This document shows, piece after piece, positions 8,633 through 16,726 of a stretch of 62,426 bases of DNA; position 1 is the stretch's first letter, and each line of letters starts with the position of its first letter. A model generated the notes under the pieces. The model worked only from the letters and a program-made list of their open reading frames with translations, did not search any database and was not told the DNA's origin. The position numbers were made by a program, and so were the translations under genes. The stretch covers positions 1-62,426 of the forward strand of contig LNFL01000143.1 of the NCBI GenBank assembly GCA_001464275.1, in the 5' to 3' direction. This stretch comes from Actinobacteria bacterium Ga0077560. Its GTDB lineage: Bacteria > Actinomycetota > Thermoleophilia > Miltoncostaeales > Miltoncostaeaceae.

Positions 8633-10083
8633 CCGTGCTGGCCGACGCCACCGGCGACGCCTTCGCCGACGTCCGGGCGCGGATGCGGGCGCTCGACCCG
8701 TACCGCATGAACGGCCGCGTCGCGGAGCTCATCGGCCTGGTCGTCGAGTCCCGCGGCCCGTCGGCCCGTGTCGGCGAGCGCTGCGAGATCCAGCTCCAGG
8801 GCCACCGGGTGGGCACGCCGCCGCTCGACGCCGAGGTGGTGGGCTTCCGTCATGGGCGCACGCTCCTGATGCCCCTGGGCGAGGCGTCCGGGATCGGTCC
8901 GGGGCAGACCGTCGTGGCCTCCGGTTCGACGCTGCGCGTGGGCGTGGGTCCCGACCTCCTCGGCCGGGTGCTCGACGGCCTGGGCCGCCCGCTGGACGAC
9001 GGCCCGCCGATCAGCGCCGTGAAGCGCATGTCGGTGGACGCCCGCCCGCCGTCGCCGCTGGGCCGTCCGCCCATCGACACGCCGATCGCCCTGGGCGTGC
9101 GCAGCCTCGACGGCCTGAACCCCTGCGGGCTGGGCCAGCGCCTCGGCATCTTCGCCGGCTCCGGCGTGGGAAAGAGCACGATCCTCGGGATGATGGCGCG
9201 CAGCACCTCCGCCGACGTCAACGTGATCGGGCTCATCGGCGAGCGTGGCCGTGAGGTCCGCGAGTTCCTGGAGAAGGACCTGGGGCCCGAGGGCCTCGCC
9301 CGGTCGGTGGTCGTGGTGGCCACCAGCGACCAGCCGGCCCTGGTGCGCATCAAGGCGGCGTTCGTCGCCACCACGATCGCGGAGTACTTCCGTGACCAGG
9401 GCAACGATGTGCTGCTGATGATGGACTCGGTCACCCGCCTGGCGATGGCGCAGCGCGAGGTGGGCCTCGCCATCGGCGAGCCCCCGGCGACCCGCGGCTA
9501 CACCCCGTCGGTGTTCGCCATGCTGCCCCGGCTGCTGGAGCGCGCCGGCACCAGCCCGCGCGGCACCATCACCGGCCTCTACACCGTGCTGGTGGAGGGC
9601 GACGACATGAACGAGCCCGTCGCCGATGCGGTGCGAGGCATCCTGGACGGCCACATCGTGCTGTCCCGCGACCTGGCGCACCGGGGCCACTACCCGGCCG
9701 TGGACATCCTCCAGTCGGTGTCGCGGCTCACCGGGCAGCTGCTCACCGGAGCCGAGAAGGCCGCCGCCTACCGCATGCGGGAGCTGCTGGCGGCGTACCA
9801 CCGCGCGGAGGACCTCATCGCCATCGGCGCCTACGTGCCGGGCTCCGATGCCCGCGTCGACGAGGCCCGGGCGAAGATGGACCGCATCGAGGCCTTCCTG
9901 CGCCAGACCGTCGACGAGCCCTACGACCGGGCCCACACGATGGCGTCGATGATCGACATCGCCGAGGCCGGCGGCGACGGAGGCGCGATCGCCCTCCCGG
10001 CCGTGACCGGCGAGGTCGTCGACGCGCCGGGCAGCCTCACCGGCACCTTCGACCCGCTCCCCCCGGGCGCCGAGGTCGTTTAG
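8629..10083 (+). CDS. fliI: Flagellar export-specific ATPase FliI
   Basis: 484 residues. Walker A 'GSGVGKST' is at about residue 176 and Walker B 'VLLMMDS' at about 260. The family blocks 'LIGERGREVREF', 'PPATRGYTPSVFAMLPRLLE' and 'GTITGLYTVLVEGDDMNEP' are all present, as is the C-terminal helical domain. FliI energises unfolding and delivery of substrates to the FlhA/FlhB gate. The C-terminal about 30 residues (Pro/Ala/Gly) are not conserved. In most genomes fliJ follows immediately, but here fliJ lies 6.7 kb downstream. Confidence 0.95.
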   Translation: MTVLADATGDAFADVRARMRALDPYRMNGRVAELIGLVVESRGPSARVGERCEIQLQGHRVGTPPLDAEVVGFRHGRTLLMPLGEASGIGPGQTVVASGSTLRVGVGPDLLGRVLDGLGRPLDDGPPISAVKRMSVDARPPSPLGRPPIDTPIALGVRSLDGLNPCGLGQRLGIFAGSGVGKSTILGMMARSTSADVNVIGLIGERGREVREFLEKDLGPEGLARSVVVVATSDQPALVRIKAAFVATTIAEYFRDQGNDVLLMMDSVTRLAMAQREVGLAIGEPPATRGYTPSVFAMLPRLLERAGTSPRGTITGLYTVLVEGDDMNEPVADAVRGILDGHIVLSRDLAHRGHYPAVDILQSVSRLTGQLLTGAEKAAAYRMRELLAAYHRAEDLIAIGAYVPGSDARVDEARAKMDRIEAFLRQTVDEPYDRAHTMASMIDIAEAGGDGGAIALPAVTGEVVDAPGSLTGTFDPLPPGAEVV

Positions 10084-10140
10084 AGCTTCTTATGGCCGCC
10101 CGGCCTCGCGCGAGGTTTGGCGCTGAGATGCGTCCGGCGA

Positions 10141-10156
10141 CGTTGGCCCCAGGAAC
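10141..10156 (+). repeat. Inverted repeat arm 1 (16 bp exact core)
   Basis: CGTTGGCCCCAGGAAC here is exactly complementary to 10469-10484. Similarity in flanking bases is patchy but extends outward in both directions (for example TGCGTC before the core and GC-rich CTGC words after it), as if two longer copies had diverged in opposite orientation. The arms are 312 bases apart, too far for a simple terminator. Confidence 0.6.
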
Positions 10157-10468
10157 CACGGCTCACGCCTGCCTGCAACCAGTGTGCTCGGCTCATCCAT
10201 GAGCCGATTGCATTTGGCAGTCATCCACCGGATTGGGTGCTCTGCGGCCGTCTGGGATCAGCGTCCTCACGGGTACCGATAGTTGAACTGCCTCGGCTTC
10301 ACCGGTAGCGCGCCAGGGGTGGAAACCGCGCCGTCCCGGCGCGGCGACCCATCATGCGGTGCACCACTGTCCGGGGATGCGAGGCAGCCGTTGTGGACGG
10401 CGAGGAATGAATGAGGGCGACCCAAGGATGGGGAGCTGTGCTCAGTGGCAGCGCAGCCGCAAGGCGTT

Positions 10469-10484
10469 GTTCCTGGGGCCAACG
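10469..10484 (-). repeat. Inverted repeat arm 2 (16 bp exact core)
   Basis: This is the reverse complement of 10141-10156. See the partner arm for the flanking similarity. Other copies in the genome cannot be checked from this window; I saw no third copy here. Confidence 0.6.
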
Positions 10485-10570
10485 CCCCCAGACGCACACA
10501 TGGGCAGCGCTCGCGCGAGTCGACCAGGCGATGAAAAGCAACGAGAACGACCACAAGTGAAAAGCAAACG

Positions 10571-10619
10571 GCGCCCCTGCGGGGCGCCGAAGCAACTGTT
10601 GCACCGGGCAAAGCCCGGA
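10571..10619 (+). other. Two consecutive perfect hairpins
   Basis: GGCGCCCC-TGC-GGGGCGCC occupies 10571-10589 and CCGGGC-AAA-GCCCGG occupies 10605-10619. Together with the stronger hairpin at 10638-10670 they form a three-stem stack upstream of the CBS gene, compatible with a structured RNA or layered terminators. Neither has a downstream T-run. Confidence 0.5.
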
Positions 10620-10637
10620 TCACTCCAAACCCTTCAT

Positions 10638-10670
10638 TTGGACGGGGGCGTTCAGCGCCCCCGTCCAAAC
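10638..10670 (+). terminator. Strong hairpin, 14-bp perfect stem
   Basis: TTTGGACGGGGGCG at 10638-10651 pairs perfectly with 10657-10670 around loop TTCAG. A mixed T-rich tract (CGTTTGTTGCTTCTGT) follows, so on the plus strand it resembles a Rho-independent terminator. Because of its symmetry it could also act on minus-strand transcripts. It lies 555 bases after fliI and 75 bases before the CBS gene. Confidence 0.65.
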
Positions 10671-10744
10671 GTTTGTTGCTTCTGTCACGTGGTGCTGGCA
10701 TCCTTCCGCCCCACTTAGCAACCATCGCCACAAAGGGGGCGTCC

Positions 10745-11143
10745 ATGCGGGTGGGCGATGCGATGAATCCGGTGACGGCGATCGTCGGTCCCGAGCACAC
10801 GCTGGCGCAGGCCGCGGTGCGGATGATCCAGAACAAGACCGGCGCGGCCGTGGTCATGGACCACAGCCTCCCGGGGCCGGCGGTTGTGACGGAGCGGGAC
10901 CTGCTGCACGCGATCGCGGACGGGCTCGACCCGAAGACCGAGCGGGTCGCCGATCACATGACGAGCGCGCTGGTCACCGCGGGCCCGGACTGGCCGATCG
11001 CGAAGGCCGGGGGACTGATGGTGCGGCACGGCGTCCGGCACGTCGTGGTGTTCGAGGAGGCGGCCCTCGTCGGGATCCTCTCGATGCGGGACGTCGTTCG
11101 GGTCGGCGGGCTGATCCCGGCCAGCGAGGCGGCCACGGCCTGA
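10745..11143 (+). CDS. CBS domain-pair protein
   Basis: 132 residues consisting of two CBS repeats: repeat one at about 1-60 ('MRVGDAMNPVTAIVGPEHTL', then 'AVVTERDLLHAIADG') and repeat two at about 65-125 ('MTSALVTAGPDWPIAKAGGL', then 'LVGILSMRDVVRVGG'). Stand-alone CBS pairs bind adenine nucleotides or related ligands; the ligand is unknown. A GGGGG-containing ribosome site precedes ATG 10745. It begins the non-flagellar block between fliI and fliJ. Confidence 0.85.
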   Translation: MRVGDAMNPVTAIVGPEHTLAQAAVRMIQNKTGAAVVMDHSLPGPAVVTERDLLHAIADGLDPKTERVADHMTSALVTAGPDWPIAKAGGLMVRHGVRHVVVFEEAALVGILSMRDVVRVGGLIPASEAATA

Positions 11144-11294
11144 CGCCGTCGTCGGGCGGCGGGGGAGGCGGCGGCGGACCGTCGTCGTCCCCGCCGCCGC
11201 CCGGGCGCCCGCGGAACTCCCAGACGGCGTGCGCCACGAACAGGCCGAGCACGCCGATCGTGTAGAGCGCCCCGATGATGGCGACGAACCCCAT
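10974..11294 (-). CDS. Possible small single-helix membrane protein, mostly antisense to the CBS gene
   Basis: From the ATG at 11294 on the minus strand the first 30 residues form a clean membrane helix ('FVAIIGALYTIGVLGLFVAH') followed by a Gly/Asp/Pro tract. That layout resembles small actinobacterial membrane proteins. The remaining about 55 residues are encoded antisense to the CBS gene and look like a shadow frame. Either the protein is real and overlaps convergently by 170 bases, or only the intergenic part is meaningful. Low confidence. Confidence 0.3.
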   Translation of the reverse strand: MGFVAIIGALYTIGVLGLFVAHAVWEFRGRPGGGGDDDGPPPPPPPPDDGVRPWPPRWPGSARRPERRPASRGSRRGPPPRTPRRAGRRAAPSVPRPSRSASPGPR

Positions 11295-11409
11295 GGGCTG
11301 AACGTACGCCCAAACGCCGCCGCGGTACAGCCCGTCCGGGTCCGTCGGCCGGTGAAGTCCCGGTAAGGATCTCCCCGCCGACCGCCGCGGGCGTGCTACT
11401 CCTGGCGGG

Positions 11410-13194
11410 ATGGCCCCCGCCCCCGACCGTGACGCCCGCACCCCCCGCGCCCGGATCCGGGACCTGGCGCCGTACGTCCGCCCGCACCGCTGGGCGCTGC
11501 TGGGAGGGATGGTGCTGGGCCTGGGGGCCACCGGCGTCGCCCTGGTCCAGCCGCTCGCCGCCCAGCGCGTCCTGGAGGTGGTCACCGCCGACGGCGGCGC
11601 CGCCCGCGGGCCGGTGGTGCTGCTGCTGGTGCTCATGGCGCTGGGCGCCGCCCTCGGCGCGGCCCAGGGGGTGCTGCTGGGCCGCACCGCGGAGCGCGTC
11701 GTGCTGCGGGCGCGGTCCCGGTTGGTGGACCGGCTGCTGCGCCTGCGGATGACCGACCTCTCGTCCCGGCCCGCCGGGGACCTGGTCGCCCGGGTCACCT
11801 CCGACGCCACCCTGCTGCGCGCCGCGGCCACCACCAGCATCGTGGAGGGCGTGAACGGGGTCATCGGCCTGGTCGGCGCGATCATCCTGATGGCCCTCCT
11901 CGACATCCTGCTGCTGGGCGTGACCCTGTCGGCCCTCGCGCTGGTGGCCGTGGCCCTCGTGGTGACCCTGCCCCGGGCCGGGGCCGCCAGCCGCCGCAGC
12001 CAGGAGGCCGTCGGCGCGGTGGGCGCGGCGCTCGACGAGGCGCTGCGCGGCATCAGGACCGTGAAGGCCGCCGGCGGGGAGGAACGGGAGGCCCGCCGCG
12101 TGGGGGACGCGGCCACCGAGGCGTACCGGCAGGGCACCCGTGCGGTGGTGCTCAACACGCTGGGGTCGGTGGCGGCGGGCGCCGGGCTTCAACTGGCGTT
12201 CCTCGCGGTCCTCGGGGCCGGCGCCTGGCGCGTCTCGGAGGGGGCGCTCGAGCTGCCGGGGCTGGTGGCGTTCCTGCTCTACCTGTTCTTCCTCGGCGGC
12301 CCCATCAGCTCCATCACCGGCGCGGCCACCGGCCTGCAGCAGGGCCTGGCCGCCGTCGCCCGGATGCGCGAGCTGGAGGGGCTGGGCACCGAGCGGGGCG
12401 GGCTGGCGACGGCGCGGCCCGTGGCGCCCGGGGAACCGTTGGTGCGCATGCGCGGCGTCCGCGTGCGGTACGGCGACGGCGACGGCGCCCCGGCCCTGGA
12501 CGGCGTCGACCTGGATCTGCCGCGCACCGGGCACACCGCCCTGGTGGGCCCGTCGGGAGCGGGGAAGACGACCCTCGTCGCGGCGATCCTCCGATTCGTG
12601 GAGCCCGCTGAGGGGTCGATCCTGCTGGACGGCCTGCCCGTGGCCGACTGGCCGCTGGCCGAGCTGCGGCGCCGTGCGGCCTACGTTGAGCAGGACGCCC
12701 CGCTGCTGCCCGGGTCGCTGGAGGAGAACCTCAGGTACACCGCGCCGGACGCGACCGACGACGAGGTGGCCGAGGTGGTGCGGCGCCTTCGGCTGGGCGG
12801 CCTGGTCGCGCGCCTGCCCGACGGGCTGGCATCGTCACCGCTGGCCACCACCATCTCCGGCGGCGAGCGCCAGCGCATCGCCATCGCCAGGGCGCTGCTG
12901 CGCCGCCCGGAGCTGCTGCTGCTGGACGAGGTCACGGCCCAGCTGGACGCCCTGGCCGAGGCCGCCGTGACCCTGGCGATCGCCGAGGCCGCACGCGACC
13001 GGGCGGTGCTGACCATCGCGCACCGGCTGTCCACCGTCGTGGCGGCCGACCGGATCCTGGTGCTGGAGGACGGGCGCATCCGGGCGGCCGGCACCCACGC
13101 GGAGCTGATGGACGCGGACGAGCTCTACAGAACGCTGGTGCGCACCACGCTGCTGCCCCTCGCGGCGGCCGGCGCATCGGAGTCGATGGTCTGA
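11410..13194 (+). CDS. ABC exporter, fused permease and ATPase (half-transporter)
   Basis: 594 residues. The N-terminal about 330 residues contain six hydrophobic segments of the ABC exporter type I fold. The nucleotide-binding domain follows: Walker A 'GPSGAGKTT' at about 380, signature 'ISGGERQRIAIARA' at about 482, Walker B 'LLLLDEVTAQLD' at about 500, and switch His in 'TIAHRLST'. It would function as a homodimer or with a partner half-transporter. The MsbA/multidrug-like subtype exports lipids, drugs or peptides; the substrate cannot be read from sequence. It stands alone, without a second half-transporter next to it. Confidence 0.9.
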   Translation: MAPAPDRDARTPRARIRDLAPYVRPHRWALLGGMVLGLGATGVALVQPLAAQRVLEVVTADGGAARGPVVLLLVLMALGAALGAAQGVLLGRTAERVVLRARSRLVDRLLRLRMTDLSSRPAGDLVARVTSDATLLRAAATTSIVEGVNGVIGLVGAIILMALLDILLLGVTLSALALVAVALVVTLPRAGAASRRSQEAVGAVGAALDEALRGIRTVKAAGGEEREARRVGDAATEAYRQGTRAVVLNTLGSVAAGAGLQLAFLAVLGAGAWRVSEGALELPGLVAFLLYLFFLGGPISSITGAATGLQQGLAAVARMRELEGLGTERGGLATARPVAPGEPLVRMRGVRVRYGDGDGAPALDGVDLDLPRTGHTALVGPSGAGKTTLVAAILRFVEPAEGSILLDGLPVADWPLAELRRRAAYVEQDAPLLPGSLEENLRYTAPDATDDEVAEVVRRLRLGGLVARLPDGLASSPLATTISGGERQRIAIARALLRRPELLLLDEVTAQLDALAEAAVTLAIAEAARDRAVLTIAHRLSTVVAADRILVLEDGRIRAAGTHAELMDADELYRTLVRTTLLPLAAAGASESMV

Positions 13195-13204
13195 ACGGCG
13201 GCGG

Positions 13205-13567
13205 TCAGCCGCGGCGGTAGCCGGTGCGGAAGCGGCGCTCGGCGCCGGCCGAGGTGGATGCGGCGCCGTCGGAGAGCGTCTCGCGGACGCGCACGCAGAC
13301 CTCGTACAGGCCGCCGGCCGGGAGCTCCGGCGTGAACCACGACGTGTCGTGCACCTCGTCGCAGACGATGACCGTCTGGGTGCGCAGGTCCTTCAGGCGC
13401 ACCTGGTAGCGCCGGTCGGTTCCCTCCCTGCTGTCGGGTGGGGCGTCCCAGCGCACCTCCAGCTCACCCGGCTGGATGCAGGCGGGCAGGGGCCACAGGA
13501 TGGGGGCCGCCGGGCCCCGCGCGGTACGGGCCCGCGGGACGGCGGGTGGTGCGAACGTCGATGTCAT
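13205..13567 (-). CDS. Hypothetical protein with fibronectin III-like region
   Basis: ATG 13567 was chosen because GGAGG (plus-strand 13573-13577) lies 5 bases upstream; a GTG at 13600 in the same frame would add 11 residues. The 120-residue product has no signal peptide. Residues about 35-115 follow an Fn3-like beta-sandwich pattern ('LEVRWDAPPDS', 'YQVRLKDLRT', 'YEVCVRVRE'). I do not recognise the family. It is convergent with the ABC exporter and sits beside the MarR gene. Confidence 0.65.
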   Translation of the reverse strand: MTSTFAPPAVPRARTARGPAAPILWPLPACIQPGELEVRWDAPPDSREGTDRRYQVRLKDLRTQTVIVCDEVHDTSWFTPELPAGGLYEVCVRVRETLSDGAASTSAGAERRFRTGYRRG

Positions 13568-13643
13568 CGTGTCCTCCGGCATCGTCATCTCACCATTCAC
13601 GACGCCTCAACCGGTCAAACCTGACGCGGCAGTTGTAAGAGGA

Positions 13644-14114
13644 TTATGAAGTCTTCGTTCCCAGCTCCTGCGCGATGATGTCGAGGCCCCGCATGAGCGC
13701 CGCCCGCTCGGCCGGATCCAGCCGCTCCAACGTCGCCCGCAGGGGCCGCAGGCGCTCCCGCGTCCACGCCCGCACCGGCTCCTCGACCTCCGGGGTGAGG
13801 GTCACGAGCGTGCGCCGCCGGTCCTCGGGGTCCGGCGCGCGCGTCACCAGCCCCGCCGCGTCCAGCTCGGCGACCATGAGGCTGGCGGCGGCGAGCGTCA
13901 CCCCCAGCGCCTCGGCGATGCCGCCCACCGAGGTGGGCGCCCGCTCGGCCACCACGAACAGCACCGGGACGTGGCGCGGCCCCAGCCGGGAGTCCTTGCA
14001 CATCTCCCCGAAGCCCGGCGGCGGGCTCACCTGCCGGAGCCCGGACACCACCTCGCGCAGGGCCATCCCCAGCGCGCGCACCTCGTCGGCGTCGACGTTG
14101 TCGCCCGGCGTCAT
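13644..14114 (-). CDS. MarR-family transcriptional regulator
   Basis: 156 residues from ATG 14114. The winged-helix region covers about residues 50-120: 'VGGIAEALGVTLAAASLMVA' as recognition helix area, then the wing motif 'DPEDRRRTLVTLTP', a MarR hallmark (DxRxxxxxLT). MarR dimers repress or activate exporters in response to small aromatic ligands. The DrrAB-like exporter 840 bases away has a palindrome over its promoter (14901-14916), which makes this protein its most likely local regulator; that link is inference. Confidence 0.82.
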   Translation of the reverse strand: MTPGDNVDADEVRALGMALREVVSGLRQVSPPPGFGEMCKDSRLGPRHVPVLFVVAERAPTSVGGIAEALGVTLAAASLMVAELDAAGLVTRAPDPEDRRRTLVTLTPEVEEPVRAWTRERLRPLRATLERLDPAERAALMRGLDIIAQELGTKTS

Positions 14115-14141
14115 CGGCGGCCATCCCCGTGCACGGAGGCG

Positions 14142-14876
14142 ATGATAGTGCGGCCGCCCGCCGCGCCCGCGGCGCCCCGCGCGCTCCTCTTCGACGTCTT
14201 CGGGACGTGCGTGGACTGGCGCACCTCGATCGCCCGCGAGGTCGCCGCCGCCGCGGCCGGACTGGGCGCCGAGGTGGACGCGACGGCGTTCGCCGACGCC
14301 TGGCGCGCGATGTACCAGCCCTCGATGCACGCGGTCCGGACGGGGCGGCGCGCGTGGACGGTGCTCGACGTCCTCCACCGCGAGAGCCTGGACGCGCTCC
14401 TGCCGCGGTTCGGCCTCGGCGGGCTCGACGAGGCCGCCCGGCGCCGCCTGAACACCGCCTGGCACCGCCTGGATCCCTGGCCGGACACGGTGCCCGGACT
14501 GCGTCGTCTGGCGGACCGCTTCACGATCGCCCCCATGTCGAACGGCAACACCGTCCTGCTGGAGGCCCTGGCCCGCCACGCGGGCCTGCCGTGGCACCGC
14601 ATCCTGGGCGCCGAGACCAGCGGCGCGTACAAGCCGCTGCCCCAGTCGTACCTGCGCGGGGTGGGCGCGCTGGGGCTGCGCCCCGGCCAGGTGATGCTGT
14701 GCGCCGCCCACAACGCCGACCTCGCCGCGGCGGCGGCCGTGGGCCTGCGCACGGCCTTCATCGCCCGGCCCCGCGAACACGGGCCGCACCAGCGGACCGA
14801 CCTGGGGCCCGACAGACCGTGGGATCTGGTGACGCGCGACATCCTCGACCTCGCGGATGCGTTGGGGGCCGGCTGA
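14142..14876 (+). CDS. Haloacid dehalogenase type II (HAD superfamily)
   Basis: 244 residues from ATG 14142 with GGAGG just upstream. HAD motif I is 'LLFDVFGTCVDWR', in which the first Asp is the nucleophile; motif II is the Ser-Asn of 'MSNGN'; motif III Lys lies in 'SGAYKPLPQSY'; motif IV is in 'AAHNADLAAAAAVGLRTAF'. These match 2-haloacid dehalogenase/HAD-IA type II proteins, which hydrolyse the carbon-halogen bond of 2-haloacids, although many members have other substrates. It is divergent from marR with only 27 bases between start codons. Confidence 0.85.
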   Translation: MIVRPPAAPAAPRALLFDVFGTCVDWRTSIAREVAAAAAGLGAEVDATAFADAWRAMYQPSMHAVRTGRRAWTVLDVLHRESLDALLPRFGLGGLDEAARRRLNTAWHRLDPWPDTVPGLRRLADRFTIAPMSNGNTVLLEALARHAGLPWHRILGAETSGAYKPLPQSYLRGVGALGLRPGQVMLCAAHNADLAAAAAVGLRTAFIARPREHGPHQRTDLGPDRPWDLVTRDILDLADALGAG

Positions 14877-14889
14877 CGGGCGATCGCAC

Positions 14890-14917
14890 TTGACAGAATG
14901 ATCTAGCGATCTAGATT
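14890..14917 (+). promoter_or_regulatory. Promoter with overlapping palindromic operator for the DrrAB-like exporter
   Basis: A consensus -35 TTGACA at 14890-14895 is followed after 16 bases by TAGATT (14912-14917) as a plausible -10. The palindrome ATCTAG-CGAT-CTAGAT at 14901-14916 fills the spacer and overlaps the -10, the expected position for a repressor operator. The AT-rich patch stands out sharply from its surroundings. MarR (13644-14114) is the nearest candidate ligand-responsive binder. Confidence 0.65.
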
Positions 14918-14951
14918 GTTTTGTATTGATAGCAAACCCGGGAGGGATCGC

Positions 14952-15905
14952 ATGAGCGCGATCGAGGCCACGGGCCTGACGAAGCGGTTCGGAACGGTGC
15001 AGGCGCTTGCGGGGGTGGACCTGTCGGCGGCGGAGGGCACCGTGCTCGGCGTCCTGGGACCGAACGGCGCGGGCAAGACCACCGCGGTGCGGATCCTGTG
15101 CACGATCCTGCAGGCCGACGAGGGCTCGGCGTTCGTGGCGGGGGTCGACGTTGCCCGGCACCCGCAGCGCGTGCGGGAGCTCATCGGCCTCGCCGGCCAG
15201 TACGCGGCCGTCGACGAGAACCTGACCGGCCGGGAGAACCTGCGGATGGTGGGGATGCTCACCCACATGGGCCGCCGCGCCGCGCGGACGCGGGCCGCCG
15301 AGCTGCTGGAGCGCTTTGAGCTGACCGACGCGGGCGACCGGCCCGCCCGCACCTACTCCGGCGGCATGCGCCGGCGGCTCGACCTGGCCGCCGCGCTGGT
15401 GCACCGCCCGCCGGTGCTGTTCCTGGACGAGCCCACCACCGGGCTCGACCCCAGCAGCCGCACCGGCCTGTGGGGCGTCGTGGAGGACCTGGTGGCCGAC
15501 GGCACCACCGTGCTGCTCACCACCCAGTACCTGGAGGAGGCCGACCGGCTGGCCGACCGCGTGGTGGTCATCGACCGCGGATCGGTCATCGCGCAGGGCA
15601 CGCCCGGCGAGCTCAAGCGGACGCTCGGCGCCACCATCATCGAGTTCACGATCCCGGAGCCGGCCGAGGCCGCGCGCGCCCGGAGCGCCCTGGCCGCCGT
15701 TCCCGGCACCGTGGACGGGGAGGACGGCCTGGTGCGCTTGGCCGTCACCGACGGCGGCGCCGCGCTCATGGACGCCGTGCGGGCCCTCGACGCCGCCGGC
15801 GTGCGGCCCGCCGCGGCCGCGGTCCGCGAGCCCACCCTCGACGACGTCTTCCTGGCCCTCACCGGCCATGCCGTCGAGACGCCCGCCGAGGAGGTGGCGG
15901 CATGA
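14952..15905 (+). CDS. ABC transporter ATP-binding protein, DrrA/daunorubicin-resistance type
   Basis: 317 residues from ATG 14952, preceded by GGGAGGG. Walker A 'LGPNGAGKTT' is near residue 35, signature 'YSGGMRRRLDLAAALV' near 134, and Walker B 'VLFLDEPTTGLDP' follows. The C-terminal about 90 residues match the DrrA-type tail ('TLDDVFLALTGHAVE'). With the membrane protein encoded next it would form a drug or lipid exporter. Its stop overlaps the permease start (ATGA). It is preceded by the palindrome-containing promoter. Confidence 0.9.
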   Translation: MSAIEATGLTKRFGTVQALAGVDLSAAEGTVLGVLGPNGAGKTTAVRILCTILQADEGSAFVAGVDVARHPQRVRELIGLAGQYAAVDENLTGRENLRMVGMLTHMGRRAARTRAAELLERFELTDAGDRPARTYSGGMRRRLDLAAALVHRPPVLFLDEPTTGLDPSSRTGLWGVVEDLVADGTTVLLTTQYLEEADRLADRVVVIDRGSVIAQGTPGELKRTLGATIIEFTIPEPAEAARARSALAAVPGTVDGEDGLVRLAVTDGGAALMDAVRALDAAGVRPAAAAVREPTLDDVFLALTGHAVETPAEEVAA

Positions 15906-16720
15906 GCACCCAGGCCATGAGCGCCCGCGCCGTCATCCCGCCGTCGCCGGGAACGGTGGAGCGCGTCCGGAACGCCGTCTCCGACGCCCTCGTCATCACG
16001 TGGCGGAACCTGCTGACCATCCGCCGCCTGCCCCAGCTGCTGGTGTTCGCGACGATCCAGCCGCTGCTGTTCGTGCTGATGTTCCGGTACGTGTTCGGCG
16101 GGGCGATCCAGGTGCCCGGCGTCGACTACGTGAACTACCTGATGCCGGGGATCTTCGCCCAGACCGTGGCCTTCGGCGCCATCAACACCGGCGTCGGCCT
16201 GGCCGAGGACCGCGGCAAGGGGCTCATCGAGCGGCTGCGGTCGCTGCCGATGGCGCGCAGCGCCGTGCTCGCCGGGCGCACGACGGCCGACCTCACGCGG
16301 AACGTGCTGGTGGTGGGGCTCATGCTGGCGGTGGGCTTCGCCGTGGGCTTCCGCGTGCAGACCGACGTGTTCAAGCTCGCGCTCGGCATCGTGGTGCTGC
16401 TGGCGTTCGGGTTCGCCCTGTCCTGGGTCTTCGCCCTCATCGGGCTGTCGGTGGCGAACGCCGAGAGCGCCCAGGCCGCCTCGTTCCCCATCATGCTGCC
16501 GCTCGTGTTCGCCTCGTCGGCGTTCGTCTCCACCACCACCATGCCGGACTGGCTGACGCCGTTCGCCGAGCACCAGCCGGTGACGGCGGCCGTGGACGCC
16601 GTGCGCGCGCTGGTGCTGGGCGGCCCGTGGGGGACGGAGGTGCTCACCACGCTGGCCTGGAGCGCCGGAATCGTGGCGGTCTTCGCGCCGCTGGCGATCC
16701 GCCGGTACCGGCTGGGCTGA
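15902..16720 (+). CDS. ABC-2 type transporter permease, DrrB-like
   Basis: 272 residues with the ABC-2 fold: about six membrane segments after an N-terminal coupling region ('ITWRNLLTIRRLPQLLVFAT'). Characteristic blocks are 'YLMPGIFAQTVAFGA', 'RGKGLIERLRSLPMARSAVL' and 'FALSWVFALIGLSVANAESA'. It pairs with the upstream ATPase through a 4-base overlap. A perfect hairpin follows 6 bases after the stop. Confidence 0.9.
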   Translation: MSTQAMSARAVIPPSPGTVERVRNAVSDALVITWRNLLTIRRLPQLLVFATIQPLLFVLMFRYVFGGAIQVPGVDYVNYLMPGIFAQTVAFGAINTGVGLAEDRGKGLIERLRSLPMARSAVLAGRTTADLTRNVLVVGLMLAVGFAVGFRVQTDVFKLALGIVVLLAFGFALSWVFALIGLSVANAESAQAASFPIMLPLVFASSAFVSTTTMPDWLTPFAEHQPVTAAVDAVRALVLGGPWGTEVLTTLAWSAGIVAVFAPLAIRRYRLG

Positions 16721-16726
16721 GGTCCG

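Larger units (their letters stand above)
10084..10744 (+). other. 661-base intergenic region without a convincing gene
   Basis: The stretch after fliI is visibly poorer in G+C than its surroundings. It holds several short open frames (for example 10117-10308, 10299-10604 on minus, 10359-10718), but none shows recognisable domains or the high-GC third positions of neighbouring genes. It carries a pair of diverged inverted repeats and three successive hairpins near its right end. It could be remains of a mobile element, a small-RNA gene, or a long 3' region of the fli operon. No tRNA-like fold was recognised. Confidence 0.6.

Noticed and set aside
10117-10308. Short open frames in the region after fliI
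   Set aside because: No domain, no ribosome site worth noting, and codon third positions unlike real genes here.
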